Shown in pieces: positions 29,277 through 38,087 of a stretch of 64,000 nt of DNA (its first letter is position 1; each line of letters begins with the position of its first letter). Location: positions 124,001-188,000 of the forward strand of contig NZ_JAEKMI010000006.1 of NCBI RefSeq assembly GCF_020217485.1, written 5' to 3'. The position numbers and the translations under genes were made by a program. The DNA is from Mycobacterium sp. WUMAC-067. Lineage in GTDB: Bacteria > Actinomycetota > Actinomycetes > Mycobacteriales > Mycobacteriaceae. Below the pieces are notes generated by a model. That model saw nothing but the letters and a program-made list of their open reading frames with translations, made no database searches and was not told the DNA's origin.

Positions 29277-30841
29277 TTCGGCGCACCCGCCGCGGGCCGC
29301 GGTTGCTGCGGCTTGAGGGAGACCGAGGCGCCGCGCGCCACCGGGCCCAGCAGCAGCTGGGTCGCCACCGACGCCGGACGGCCTTGGCCGGTGATCATGC
29401 CGAGCTGGTCGCGTTCGTGTTGGCTACCCACGGGGCCGACGTTGCCGCCGTAGGCCGATGGCGCGGCCGCACCGGGCGGGGCCGGACTCGGGGGCGGCGG
29501 TCCCGGCGCCGGCGGTGGCGGCGCATCGTCGGGGTCGGCGGTCCCCGGGACTCGGGGTGTCGGGCCGACCTGCCACGGCCACCACGGCAACGGCGGGTTG
29601 GGGTCTTCCAGGCTGGGATTGGGGTTGAACAGCGGCGGACCGACCGCGGTGAGGTTGCCGTCGGGTCCGATCTGCGTGCCCGGGGGCGGCGCCAGATCCG
29701 CGGGCGCATGGTAGTTCTGCGGCAGCAACACCTCGGGCAGGTCCGGGCGCACCGCGATCGTCGGGGCCGTGAAGCAACTCGGTCCCAGCAGCTGGCCGTA
29801 GCGCGGGCAATCGGCGCGGGTATAGGTGTAAGTCGGCGTCAGCGCCAGATTGACCCGCATGTTGCCGGTATCGAGTTCGGGATCCCAGACCTCTTCAAAG
29901 AACTTGTCGGACAGCCGATTCAGTCTGGTGAAGATCGGCACGAATTTGTCGCTGTTCAACGCGAAGACCCCGAGCGCGGGCGTGAGGTTCTGACTCATTT
30001 CGATCAGCTGGTCGGTGTGGTTGTCGAACGCTTGGCGGTTCACGCCGAAGGTGTGGTGCGAGCCGGTCACCAGCGACCGGAACTGCTCGCGTTTTTCGAC
30101 CAGGGTCTGCATCGGTTTGACCGCGTCGTGCAGGACGTCGACGAGGTCGGGCGCCGTGGCCTGCAGGCCGCGGGTGGCGTCCAGCAGCGCGGAGACCGTG
30201 GAGGGGCCGGGGTCGGTGGTCACGATCGCGTTGAGTTCGTCGAGCACCCGGGTCATCTGCGCGCCGGCGGTGAGCAATGTGCCGCGCCGGTTATTGGTGG
30301 CGGCCGCGACCGCGGCCAGGATTCCGACGCTGTGGTCTTCGCGGCCCCGGCCGGTCGCGGCCAGGATGTCGCGCAGCTTGCTGATCGTGGTCTGGAAGAT
30401 CACCGTCGACAGCTGGAGGTCTTCGGGGATGCGCGCCCCGTTGCGGATGCTCGGGCTGGGGCCGCCGTCGACGAGTTGCACCGACGAGACCGCGAACACG
30501 TTGCTGGGTACCACGCGCGCGGTCACCGCGCTCGGGATGTCCTTGGCGTATTCGGGTTTGAGGTTGATGTGCACGTAATTCGGCTTGCCGTAGGCCGCCG
30601 GGACGACATTGTCGACGGCGCCGACGAGCAGCCCGTGATATTTGACATCGGACCGGGCCGGCAGCCCGTCACCCACGTTCGTCAGCTCGGCGACCACGCG
30701 AATGTAGTCGTTGAGCCGTCCGGTGGACTTCAACAGCAGGCTTCCCGTGATCAGTCCCGCGATCAGCAGCACCGCCGCCCCGAGGGCCACCAGCTGCTGG
30801 TCGGTGGGACCCCGCCCGTCGAAATCTAGCGAATTCGCCAT
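29273..30841 (-). CDS. mceA: MCE family protein MceA
   Basis: A 522-residue first Mce subunit: anchor VALGAAVLLIAGLITGSLLL, MCE domain (about 45-125: GDGLPARSDVKYHGLLVGAV), helical needle, then an unusually long proline-rich tail (about 375-460, with WWPWQVGPTP and DDAPPPPAPGPPPPSPAPPG). MceA proteins of the mce1 type are shorter in this region; long tails occur in some NTM-specific mce operons. The ATG directly abuts the yrbEB stop. Confidence 0.94.
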   Translation of the reverse strand: MANSLDFDGRGPTDQQLVALGAAVLLIAGLITGSLLLKSTGRLNDYIRVVAELTNVGDGLPARSDVKYHGLLVGAVDNVVPAAYGKPNYVHINLKPEYAKDIPSAVTARVVPSNVFAVSSVQLVDGGPSPSIRNGARIPEDLQLSTVIFQTTISKLRDILAATGRGREDHSVGILAAVAAATNNRRGTLLTAGAQMTRVLDELNAIVTTDPGPSTVSALLDATRGLQATAPDLVDVLHDAVKPMQTLVEKREQFRSLVTGSHHTFGVNRQAFDNHTDQLIEMSQNLTPALGVFALNSDKFVPIFTRLNRLSDKFFEEVWDPELDTGNMRVNLALTPTYTYTRADCPRYGQLLGPSCFTAPTIAVRPDLPEVLLPQNYHAPADLAPPPGTQIGPDGNLTAVGPPLFNPNPSLEDPNPPLPWWPWQVGPTPRVPGTADPDDAPPPPAPGPPPPSPAPPGAAAPSAYGGNVGPVGSQHERDQLGMITGQGRPASVATQLLLGPVARGASVSLKPQQPRPAAGAPK

Positions 30842-31699
30842 TCAGCCACCGAATCTCGCGCCGGCGTCGATGCTCCACAGCGCCATCGTGAGCAACATGT
30901 TGACCATGATCACGACGGTGATGCTCGCCCGCATGGCATGCCCGGCCGCTACACCCACGCCCTCGGGGCCGCCCGCGGCGTAAAACCCGTAGTAGCACTG
31001 CACGGTGGATGAAAGCCACACGAAGACAACGCACTTGAGCACCGAGTACGCGATGTCTTTGGCGCTGAGCATCATGGTGAAGTAGTGCAGGTACGGTCCG
31101 ATGGATCCGCCACTGATGATGTTGGCGACCACCTGGCACGTGAGGTAGGTGACCGCGAGGCAGGCGATGTAGAGCGGGATGACGGCGATGACGGAGGCCA
31201 TGAGCCTCGTCGTGACCAAAAACGGAATCGGGCGTATCGCCAGGGATTCCAGCGCGTCGATCTCCTCGGCGATGCGCATGGCGCCGAGCTGCGCGGTGAA
31301 TCGGCAGCCCGCCTGCATCGCGAAGGCCAGGGAGGCCATGATGGGCGCCAGTTCGCGGGTGTTGACCAGTGACGAGATGATCCCGGTGGCGGGGCCGAGT
31401 CCCAGTAGGTTGAGAAAGTTGTATCCCTCCACGGCCACCAGTGCGCCCGCGGTAAAACCGAGCACCACCGCGACGCCGGCGGTGCCGCCGCCCACCACGA
31501 TCGAGCCGTTGCCCCAAGCGATGTTCGACAGCAACCGCAGGAATTCCGTACGGTATTGCCGCAGCACGCTGGGCACCGCGAGCACGGCACGCACGAAGAA
31601 GACCAGCATGTGCCCCAGCCGCATGGTGGGCCCGGCCGCGACCCGGTACGCGCCGATGAACGGTCGTGCGAGTCCGGGAACGTATGCGGAGGCCGTCAT
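30842..31699 (-). CDS. yrbEB: MlaE-type permease YrbEB
   Basis: A 285-residue ABC permease with five to six membrane segments and the coupling helix IAEEIDALESLAIRPIPFLV, the EExDAL motif that contacts the ATPase MceG. It pairs with YrbEA. MceG is not encoded in this window, as expected because one MceG serves all mce operons. The start lies one base after the yrbEA stop codon. Confidence 0.95.
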   Translation of the reverse strand: MTASAYVPGLARPFIGAYRVAAGPTMRLGHMLVFFVRAVLAVPSVLRQYRTEFLRLLSNIAWGNGSIVVGGGTAGVAVVLGFTAGALVAVEGYNFLNLLGLGPATGIISSLVNTRELAPIMASLAFAMQAGCRFTAQLGAMRIAEEIDALESLAIRPIPFLVTTRLMASVIAVIPLYIACLAVTYLTCQVVANIISGGSIGPYLHYFTMMLSAKDIAYSVLKCVVFVWLSSTVQCYYGFYAAGGPEGVGVAAGHAMRASITVVIMVNMLLTMALWSIDAGARFGG

Positions 31700-31700
31700 T

Positions 31701-32570
31701 TCACAGCCCCGTCCTGGGAAACAGCATGTTGTACAACTGGCTGATTCCGACGTTGACGACCATCAGCACCAAAATCGATTCCACCACCGCCGCGTTCACC
31801 GAGTTGGCCACGCCCGCCGGGCCGCCCTTGGTGAAAAGACCTTTCTGGCAGGCGATTACCGCGACAATGGCTCCGTAGATCACGGCCTTGAGCAGCGCCA
31901 CGATCATGTCCTCCGTGGTGGCGAACGACGAGAACGTCGCCACGAAACTTCCCGGCGCGCCCCGCTGGAAGTAGACATTGAACAGATAGCTGGCCAAAAA
32001 CCCGACGAAGCACGTGATTCCGGTCAGGGCGACGCCGACCATGATGGCCGCGGCGAAGCGGGGTACGACCAGACGGCGGATCACCGAGACCCCCATGACC
32101 TCCATCGCGTCGGTCTCTTCGCGCATGGTCCGAGACCCGAGATCCGCGGTGATGGCGGACCCGACGGCCGAAGCCATCAGCACCGCGGCCACCAATGAGG
32201 CGGCCTGTCGGATCACGGCGAGCCCACTGGCGGCGCCGGCGAGGGAGGTCGCACCGACCTGGTTGGCCAACAGGGCGAACTGGATGGATAGCGTCACCCC
32301 GATCGGCAGCGCCACCAGGACGGTGGGCAGCACGGCGGTCGCCGCCATGAATGCGCCCTGGCGCACGAACTCCGCCCATTGGAAGCGCCCGGTGAACAGG
32401 TCGACCACGCAGTACTCGACCGTGCGTACCGCGAGGATGTACTGCTCGCCGAGGGTGGTGAGCGAAGCGAGGGGGTGCCGCACGACGTAGCCCGCGGACC
32501 ACTCCTGGATGGTGGCCACACCCTCGGGTGCTCGGTCGTCGTTGAGCGAGCGGTCGTCCTGGATGGTCAT
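31701..32570 (-). CDS. yrbEA: MlaE-type permease YrbEA
   Basis: A 289-residue permease, first gene of the operon. The coupling motif is REETDAMEVMGVSVIRRLVVP. A hydrophilic N-terminus of about 30 residues (MTIQDDRSLNDDRAPEG) precedes the membrane part. The substrate of this mce system (fatty acid, sterol or other lipid) cannot be read from the permeases. It is transcribed from the 334-base region shared with the divergent secreted protein/Mas pair. Confidence 0.94.
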   Translation of the reverse strand: MTIQDDRSLNDDRAPEGVATIQEWSAGYVVRHPLASLTTLGEQYILAVRTVEYCVVDLFTGRFQWAEFVRQGAFMAATAVLPTVLVALPIGVTLSIQFALLANQVGATSLAGAASGLAVIRQAASLVAAVLMASAVGSAITADLGSRTMREETDAMEVMGVSVIRRLVVPRFAAAIMVGVALTGITCFVGFLASYLFNVYFQRGAPGSFVATFSSFATTEDMIVALLKAVIYGAIVAVIACQKGLFTKGGPAGVANSVNAAVVESILVLMVVNVGISQLYNMLFPRTGL

Positions 32571-32904
32571 CGCCGGATGCGCCTCAGCGCGACGACTCGC
32601 CGGTATGTGTGTTCATCGGTGAACCTTTGGTGTGCCCCCACGGGCCGCTATGTTAACTGCTGCTCAGGTTATGCGGAAGATCTCACTTTGCACTGTCTGC
32701 AAATTCAGCGCCTAATTTGAGCCACCGAGCCGGGTATGACCCATGGTCATTTCGCGTATTTCCCTGCTAGCCGCCTCTTGGCGCGCCGCTGACATCGCGG
32801 GAAGATCGCGTTCCGGACTGCTGATGTTAATATGCATTTGTCTACTAAATGGTTGGTTCAGTCTGGGGTGATCGCGAGTTATCGTTTTCCTGGGGAAGGC
32901 GCGG
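32571..32904. promoter_or_regulatory. Divergent promoter region of the mce operon
   Basis: This 334-base stretch holds no convincing gene and must carry both promoters. It is locally AT-rich at 32650-32720 and 32821-32860. CATTT (32835-32839) and AAATG (32847-32851) form an inverted repeat with a 7-base gap, a possible operator for the tandem TetR regulator at 20749. No HAIR-type, DosR or KstR-like box was seen. Confidence 0.5.
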
Positions 32905-33516
32905 ATGATCCTGACGAGGTTGCGACGGGCGGGCGGCGGCATTTCGGCCGCCGGGCCGGCGCTGCTCGCTACCGCCCTCGCGCTGTCCGGCACCGCCTAC
33001 GCCGATCCGGGTCAGCCTCCCCCACCGTTGCCCGCGTTCACGCCGGCACCCAGCGATTGGTCACCGAACTTCGACATCTGGCCGTACAACACCTTCGCCT
33101 CTCGGGTGACACCCGAGATGATCGGCGGAATGTCCGACTCCTGCCAATGGTTCAAGTCCCAATTCGACCCATTGATGGGCCAGATCAACGACTTCAACCG
33201 ATACCTCGGTGATCAGCACGACGACTACACGGCCGGTGGTGTGCAGCAGAACGCCAACGCCGTTGTCACCAACATCGACCGGTCGACGGCCTTTCTGGGC
33301 CCGCGGGTAAAGCCACTGATCATCACCAACGAACCCGACAACTTCGGCCCCTATTCGCCGATATACGGCGGGGAATCCATGACCCACTTGGCATTTCAGT
33401 TGTCACGGATCAGCGACAGCATCAAGAGAAAGGAACCGTCGGGCGTCACCCACGCGAACATCGTCTCGGCCACCGGCTGGGCGAACGCGCTACGTGACTC
33501 CGGCGCATGTAACTGA
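32905..33516 (+). CDS. Secreted conserved mycobacterial protein
   Basis: A 203-residue exported protein with a signal peptide (ISAAGPALLATALALSGTAYA, cleavage after AYA) and a proline-rich start of the mature chain. Two cysteines (MSDSCQWF and the C-terminal GACN) could form a disulfide. No named domain. It shares its promoter region with the mce operon and is coupled to the following Mas gene (TGATG), so it may assist lipid uptake; this is inference. Confidence 0.8.
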   Translation: MILTRLRRAGGGISAAGPALLATALALSGTAYADPGQPPPPLPAFTPAPSDWSPNFDIWPYNTFASRVTPEMIGGMSDSCQWFKSQFDPLMGQINDFNRYLGDQHDDYTAGGVQQNANAVVTNIDRSTAFLGPRVKPLIITNEPDNFGPYSPIYGGESMTHLAFQLSRISDSIKRKEPSGVTHANIVSATGWANALRDSGACN

Positions 33517-34196
33517 TGAACTACCGCCCATCGCTACGAACAGTCGGCAACCCACGGACGTGGTTGGTGAGCCGCTTCCGTATCGCCGCAGAAGGCACAG
33601 AAGTCTCGGAAGTTGGGGAAGGCGACATGAGTCCGCCGGCCGACACCTCACCCGACACGGACCATGACGAGGGTCGTGTCGATGCGGAAGGCGACCAGCC
33701 GCCGCGCCGGCGAAAGGGCCTGCGGGTCAATGTCGCTCGCCGGGCCGCCGCCGTGATTCTGGCCGTAGCGCTCGCCGGGGCCGGATACGAGGGCTGGCTG
33801 CTGTTCCAGCATCACCAGAAGGATGTCGCTGCGACCCAAGCGCTGTCTGCGGCCAAGAAATATATCCTGGCGCTCACCAGCGTGGACACCAACGCGATCG
33901 ATAAGAACTTCACCGAGGTTCTCGACGGCTCGACCGGCGAGTTCAAGGACATGTACACGAAATCCAGCGCCCAGCTGCGCCAAACGCTCATCGACAACAA
34001 GGCGGCGGCGCACGGCAGCGTCGTCGATGCGGCGGTCCAGTCGGCGACCGAGGACAAGGTGGACGTCGTGCTGTTCGTCGATCAGTCGGTGAGCAACGGG
34101 GCGGCGCCGGTTCCCCAGTTGGACCGCAGCAGGGTGAAGATGACCATGGAAAAGGTGGACGGCCGCTGGCTGGCCAGCAAGGTGGAGCTTCCCTGA
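33516..34196 (+). CDS. Mce-associated membrane protein (Mas), second copy
   Basis: A 226-residue protein with acidic N-terminus, one membrane anchor (AAAVILAVALAGAGYEGWLLF, about 77-97) and a Mas domain ending KVDGRWLASKVELP. It is clearly a paralogue of the Mas protein at 22930 (shared blocks LDGSTGEFKD/LDGATGEFKD, QLRQ.LIDNKA.AHG.V). The start at 33516 overlaps the upstream stop; an ATG at 33627 with GGGGAAGG is an alternative. Confidence 0.86.
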   Translation: MNYRPSLRTVGNPRTWLVSRFRIAAEGTEVSEVGEGDMSPPADTSPDTDHDEGRVDAEGDQPPRRRKGLRVNVARRAAAVILAVALAGAGYEGWLLFQHHQKDVAATQALSAAKKYILALTSVDTNAIDKNFTEVLDGSTGEFKDMYTKSSAQLRQTLIDNKAAAHGSVVDAAVQSATEDKVDVVLFVDQSVSNGAAPVPQLDRSRVKMTMEKVDGRWLASKVELP

Positions 34197-34217
34197 ACCG
34201 GTGCGCCGACGGGTTGT

Positions 34218-35174
34218 TCAGGCGCGCCAGGTTTCCTCGGCCACCCGATAGAAGTTTCCACCGAGCACCGCGTGGATGTCGCGGCCGTTCCATCCCCTGG
34301 CCCGCAGGTGCTCGCCGAGCGTCACGAACGTTTCCGGCGGCATCCATCGGATCGGGCCCCAGCGCGTGTAGCTGTCGTCGAACAGGTGGGGATTGCGCCG
34401 CAGCTCATCGACGAAATCGGCGGCGTCGAAACAGAAGTCGGTGCTGACGCCGACGTGCTCGACGCCGACGAGGTCGACGGCGTATTCGAGGTGCCGTGTC
34501 ATCGCGTCCAGCGTGGGCGTGTTGGGTCCGAGGAAGATGCCGACGCCGGTGATGCCGATGACGCCGCCCGTCTGCGCGCAGGCCCGCGCCTGGTCGTCGG
34601 TGATGTTGCGGGGATGCTCCCACAGCGCGCGCATGCACGAGTGGCTGTAAATGACCGGCCCGGCGGATACCTCGCACATGTCGAGACCGGTGCGTGCGCT
34701 GCAGTGGGATCCGTCGGGAACGATGCCGGCTGCGTTCAGTTCGGCGATGACCGCACGGCCCCAATCGGTGAGGCCGCCATCGGTGCGGTCGAGGCAGCCG
34801 CTGCCGGCCCGGTTGGCGTTGTTGTAGGTCGGCAGCAGGGTGCGTACCCCCAGGTTCGCCAGGGTGCGCACATTTTCCAGATCGTCATCGAGTGGGCCTG
34901 AGTCTTCCAGGTCGAAAACCACCGCGATGCGCCCGGCCCGGGTCGCCGCGTCTACCTCGCCGACGGTGGCCACCAGTTCCAGGTCGGGGTGGGCGGCGAT
35001 CCCGGCGCGATAGTGGTGCAGGAGCGCCACGGCGTCGCTGAAGCTGTGCGGGGAGTATCCCGCGTTGACCGAAAGCACGGTGCGACCGGCGTATTGGTAA
35101 CGCGTCAACGGACCGATCTCGGTGTCGGTGTTGAGCGGCAGACACGTGTGCTGGTCCCAGAGCAGCGTGGTCAT
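34218..35174 (-). CDS. Membrane dipeptidase family protein (peptidase M19)
   Basis: A 318-residue TIM-barrel metalloenzyme of the renal dipeptidase/M19 family. The first metal motif is DQHTC (residues 7-11) where the usual HxD would have aspartate; the other ligands are visible as the glutamate in FDLEDSGPL, and the histidines in PDGSHCS and YSHSCMRAL. These enzymes cleave dipeptides or beta-lactam-like amides. The missing aspartate may leave one metal site altered. AAGGAG precedes the ATG. Last gene of a four-gene minus-strand operon. Confidence 0.85.
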   Translation of the reverse strand: MTTLLWDQHTCLPLNTDTEIGPLTRYQYAGRTVLSVNAGYSPHSFSDAVALLHHYRAGIAAHPDLELVATVGEVDAATRAGRIAVVFDLEDSGPLDDDLENVRTLANLGVRTLLPTYNNANRAGSGCLDRTDGGLTDWGRAVIAELNAAGIVPDGSHCSARTGLDMCEVSAGPVIYSHSCMRALWEHPRNITDDQARACAQTGGVIGITGVGIFLGPNTPTLDAMTRHLEYAVDLVGVEHVGVSTDFCFDAADFVDELRRNPHLFDDSYTRWGPIRWMPPETFVTLGEHLRARGWNGRDIHAVLGGNFYRVAEETWRA

Positions 35175-35205
35175 GGGTGGTGAACTCTCCTTAGACCCTT
35201 ATGGT

Positions 35206-35778
35206 TTACCCCTCGAGCGCGGCCTCGACGGCTTGGTCGGCGAGCTCGGCCCAGGGCATCGGTTCCCGCGGGGACCCGGGCGGGTCGGCCAACCGACGAT
35301 GCCACCAGCCGACATCCCACCACCTTTCCTGCTTGAAGCCCACGCCCCGAAAGGTACCGACGGGGGTGAAACCCAAAGCCTCGTGCAGCCCGACGCTGGC
35401 GGCATTGGGAAGCGTGATGCCCGCATAGGCATTGACATACCCTTGTGCGACGAGCAGATTCAGCAGTCCCGCGTAGATTCGGCGGCCATGACCGCGGCCG
35501 TGAATGGACGCGTCGAGGTACAGCGACACATCGACGCACCAACGGTAGGCGTCGCGCGCCCGGTGCGGGCTCGCATAGGCGTATCCCTTGACGCCTTGGC
35601 TATCGGCGACGACCAGCCAGGGCAATGTCGCAAGCGTGCGGGTCATCCTCGACCGCACCTCCTGGACGCCGGGGGGAGCCGTCTCGAAGGACACCGCCGT
35701 GTCCCGCACGTACGGTAGATAGATTTCAGCGACGGCACCCGCGTCCTCGGGCGTGGCCATGCGAACCTTCACGACCAC
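35206..35778 (-). CDS. GNAT N-acetyltransferase, phosphinothricin acetyltransferase-like
   Basis: A 190-residue acetyltransferase. The acetyl-CoA loop is SIHGRGHGRRIYAGLL (about 92-107), and the pattern IYLPYVRDTAVSFETAPPG and GFTPVGTFRGVGFKQERWWDV is that of the PAT/Bar subfamily, which acetylates phosphinothricin, methionine sulfoximine or related amino acids. It lies between the NTF2-like and dipeptidase genes (36- and 31-base gaps). The GTG at 35778 opens the frame; the substrate is inferred from family only. Confidence 0.9.
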   Translation of the reverse strand: MVVKVRMATPEDAGAVAEIYLPYVRDTAVSFETAPPGVQEVRSRMTRTLATLPWLVVADSQGVKGYAYASPHRARDAYRWCVDVSLYLDASIHGRGHGRRIYAGLLNLLVAQGYVNAYAGITLPNAASVGLHEALGFTPVGTFRGVGFKQERWWDVGWWHRRLADPPGSPREPMPWAELADQAVEAALEG

Positions 35779-35814
35779 AGAAGGCTAGCCGTACAGCGAC
35801 GGTGGTGTCGGCCT

Positions 35815-36246
35815 TCAGGAAAATAATGTGGATATGAGGGTTTCGGCGAACCGGCGACGGGTGGTGTTTTGCGAGGCAACAAGTAACCAGCGCCCATCAG
35901 CCCGCACGGCGACGCTGGTGTTCACGCGACTTTTGCGCCGATTGCGTCGGCGCCGTACCACCGCGGCGTCCGCGTGAAGCAGCGCCACGTCCGGTGTGAG
36001 AAACCGGACCTGGGTGATGTCTATCCGTAGGCGGGTTCCCTTGAGGAGCTTGCGGAACAGCGGGAGGTACGCTGCCGCGATCGCTTCGCGCCCCGTGTGG
36101 TGGCTGCCCAGAAACGTGACGTAGTCCGCATCGTGGGTGAAGACACCGGCATAGGCGTCGGGATCGCCCGCCGCCCAACCGTTTACCTGCTGAGCGATCA
36201 ACCCGCGGATGGCGTCCTCGTCGGCTCGCCGGTCGCCGCTCGTCAC
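35815..36246 (-). CDS. SgcJ/NTF2-like (SnoaL-fold) protein
   Basis: A 143-residue cone-fold protein of the SgcJ/EcaC group (LIAQQVNGWAAGDPDAYAGVF, HHTGREAIAAAYLPLFRKLLKG). Members bind hydrophobic ligands or act as small isomerases or hydratases; the catalytic residues cannot be fixed here. The GTG overlaps the stop of the upstream flavoprotein by four bases, so the two are produced together. Confidence 0.85.
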   Translation of the reverse strand: MTSGDRRADEDAIRGLIAQQVNGWAAGDPDAYAGVFTHDADYVTFLGSHHTGREAIAAAYLPLFRKLLKGTRLRIDITQVRFLTPDVALLHADAAVVRRRRNRRKSRVNTSVAVRADGRWLLVASQNTTRRRFAETLISTLFS

Positions 36247-37634
36247 AACGCCTCCCGTAAACGTTGGTGCCGACGCGGCTGCTGCGCACGGTGGAACCGT
36301 CGCCGCAAGGTGGCTCGAAGGACGCGCAGCAGCAACGTGGGATCCTGGAGTCGCGCCGGCGGATCGACGAGATGGGTGACCCGCAGCAGGCTTTCGGTTA
36401 CCGCGGTGTCATCACCGGCGGCGTTCAGCATGGCACCGACCAACTGGCCGCGCAGCCGCCGACTCAGGGAAGGCTTGAGGGTGGGAGATGGGACGCGATC
36501 GTTGGCCTGGTTCATCGCCCATGTCGGGCCGATGTCGCGTGCCGTCATGTGGAAGAAGCGCTGGGCCAAGTCGGCGTCGCCGCCGCGCAGACAGTCTCGC
36601 AGTGCCAGCGCTTGCTGCGCCGCCATCGTCATGCCTTGGCCGTACACGGGATTGGGGCTGCACAGCGCATCGCCGATGACGAGCAGGCCGCGGGGGAATC
36701 TCGGCATCTGGTCGTAGCGCCGCCATACCGCCGCGGGGTTACGGAAGGTGGCGATGTCCGCGAGCGGCTGCGCGCGGCGTAGCCCGTCGATGATTTCCGG
36801 GGGCAAGGCGCGATCGGCCAGCGCGAGCATGGTGGCGAAATCGGGTGGCGCCCCGCCGGTGTCGATCGTGCGGCCGACCGCGAACATCCAGGTGTCGTTC
36901 TCGCAGGCCAGCAGCAGACCACCGGGCTTACCGCCGCCGCCGAGGTTGAACACGACCATCTGCTTGTCGAGGCATCCCGTCGGCATGCTCAGCAGTTGGC
37001 TGGAGTAGCCCAGCATGGCGGTGGACCGCGTCTCGGGTGGGCGCCCGTAACCCAGGAGTTCCAGAAGGGCCGGCGTGCGGGCGGAGCGGCCCATGGCATC
37101 GACGACCAGATCCGCGGGCACATCGATGGCCGCGCCGTTGTCGCGGTGCAGGATTCGCGCACCGGTGACCGCCTCCCCGGCGGCAAGCGGCTCGATGACG
37201 TCGTGGCCGTCGAGAAGAGTCACGTTGGACAGTGCCGCGACGCGCCGATGCACATGAAACTCCACGAACGGCCGGCTGGCCAGGCACAACGTGACCGCCG
37301 TGGGATCGGTCAACGTGCCCGAGCGTTGGAGCTCGTAGCGGCCCGTGCGCACGTAGAACCGCGACAGGTCGCCGTCGTTGATGACAGTGGCGCCGGCCGC
37401 GCCCAACTCGTCGATCAGGCCGGGAAAGAGTTCGGCAAGCACTTGCGTGCCGCGGCTGAGAAACATATGCACGTGACGGCCCTGCGGCACGCCCTTCCGG
37501 TGAACGGGATGGCCGGGGGCCTTGTCGCGCTCGATGACGCTGACCGAGTCGTAGAAGTCCGAAAGCACGCGCGCGGCAAGCAGACCCGCGATCCCGGCGC
37601 CCAGCACAATGGCGTGTTGGCGCGAAGCATTCAC
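36243..37634 (-). CDS. FAD-dependent monooxygenase/oxidoreductase
   Basis: A 463-residue flavoprotein of the PHBH/geranylgeranyl-reductase superfamily. The N-terminal dinucleotide motif is VLGAGIAGLLAARVL (about 10-24), and the GD motif that contacts FAD is LLVIGDALCSPNPVYGQGMTMA (about 315-336). A conserved GRHVHMFLSRG follows the FAD motif, typical of the mycobacterial subgroup. First gene of a minus-strand operon with an NTF2-like protein, an acetyltransferase and a dipeptidase; the combination suggests modification of a small amino-acid-derived or polyketide compound. Confidence 0.88.
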   Translation of the reverse strand: MNASRQHAIVLGAGIAGLLAARVLSDFYDSVSVIERDKAPGHPVHRKGVPQGRHVHMFLSRGTQVLAELFPGLIDELGAAGATVINDGDLSRFYVRTGRYELQRSGTLTDPTAVTLCLASRPFVEFHVHRRVAALSNVTLLDGHDVIEPLAAGEAVTGARILHRDNGAAIDVPADLVVDAMGRSARTPALLELLGYGRPPETRSTAMLGYSSQLLSMPTGCLDKQMVVFNLGGGGKPGGLLLACENDTWMFAVGRTIDTGGAPPDFATMLALADRALPPEIIDGLRRAQPLADIATFRNPAAVWRRYDQMPRFPRGLLVIGDALCSPNPVYGQGMTMAAQQALALRDCLRGGDADLAQRFFHMTARDIGPTWAMNQANDRVPSPTLKPSLSRRLRGQLVGAMLNAAGDDTAVTESLLRVTHLVDPPARLQDPTLLLRVLRATLRRRFHRAQQPRRHQRLREAL

Positions 37635-38006
37635 GGCGAACGCCCTTGGTCAGTCGAGCCCACACGGTTTGTGTTGTGACCCATGACGCAGCAGCATACC
37701 GCAAATATAAGGTTATGGTAAGAATATTAAGGAATTGATAATGGTGGTTGTTCGGCGCGGCCGGCGGGGCGGGATCCCTGGAGATCGGAGCCCCGTCGGG
37801 GGCAGCGGCGAGCTCCTCAACTCGGTGGAAGTTGGATCTATGCAGAGGATTTGGGTCGCGGCGGGCATTGGCGGCGGCCATCTCGGTGACGCGACGCCGC
37901 CCAAGGGGCCGCGGAGGTCGATAGCGCATCCTTCCGGAATTGTTCCGCTGCAGTTAAAGTGGGGCGTCGGCGTGGCTGACCTGCATCGCGAATAGGGAGG
38001 GTCAAA
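37635..38006. promoter_or_regulatory. Divergent intergenic region with AT-rich island
   Basis: About 370 bases with no convincing gene. A strongly AT-rich island at 37695-37745 (AATATAAGGTTATGGTAAG and AATATTAAGGAATTGATAA) stands out in this GC-rich genome and probably holds the flavoprotein promoter. A possible reading frame at 37735-37995 lacks any family resemblance and is not called. Confidence 0.5.
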
Positions 38007-38087
38007 CTGTTTTCCCGTTCGCGCCAGATACCCGTCACGCCGGCGTGGTTCACTGCCGCACTCGATCAACGGCCCGAGCAGGGCGAG

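Noticed and set aside
32571..32904. A KstR, DosR or HAIR-type box in the mce promoter
   Set aside because: None of the known patterns is present; only the short CATTT/AAATG repeat was found.
37735..37995. An 86-codon frame in the divergent region before the hydrolase
   Set aside because: No family resemblance, low-complexity Gly/Arg start, and it occupies the probable promoter of the flavoprotein.
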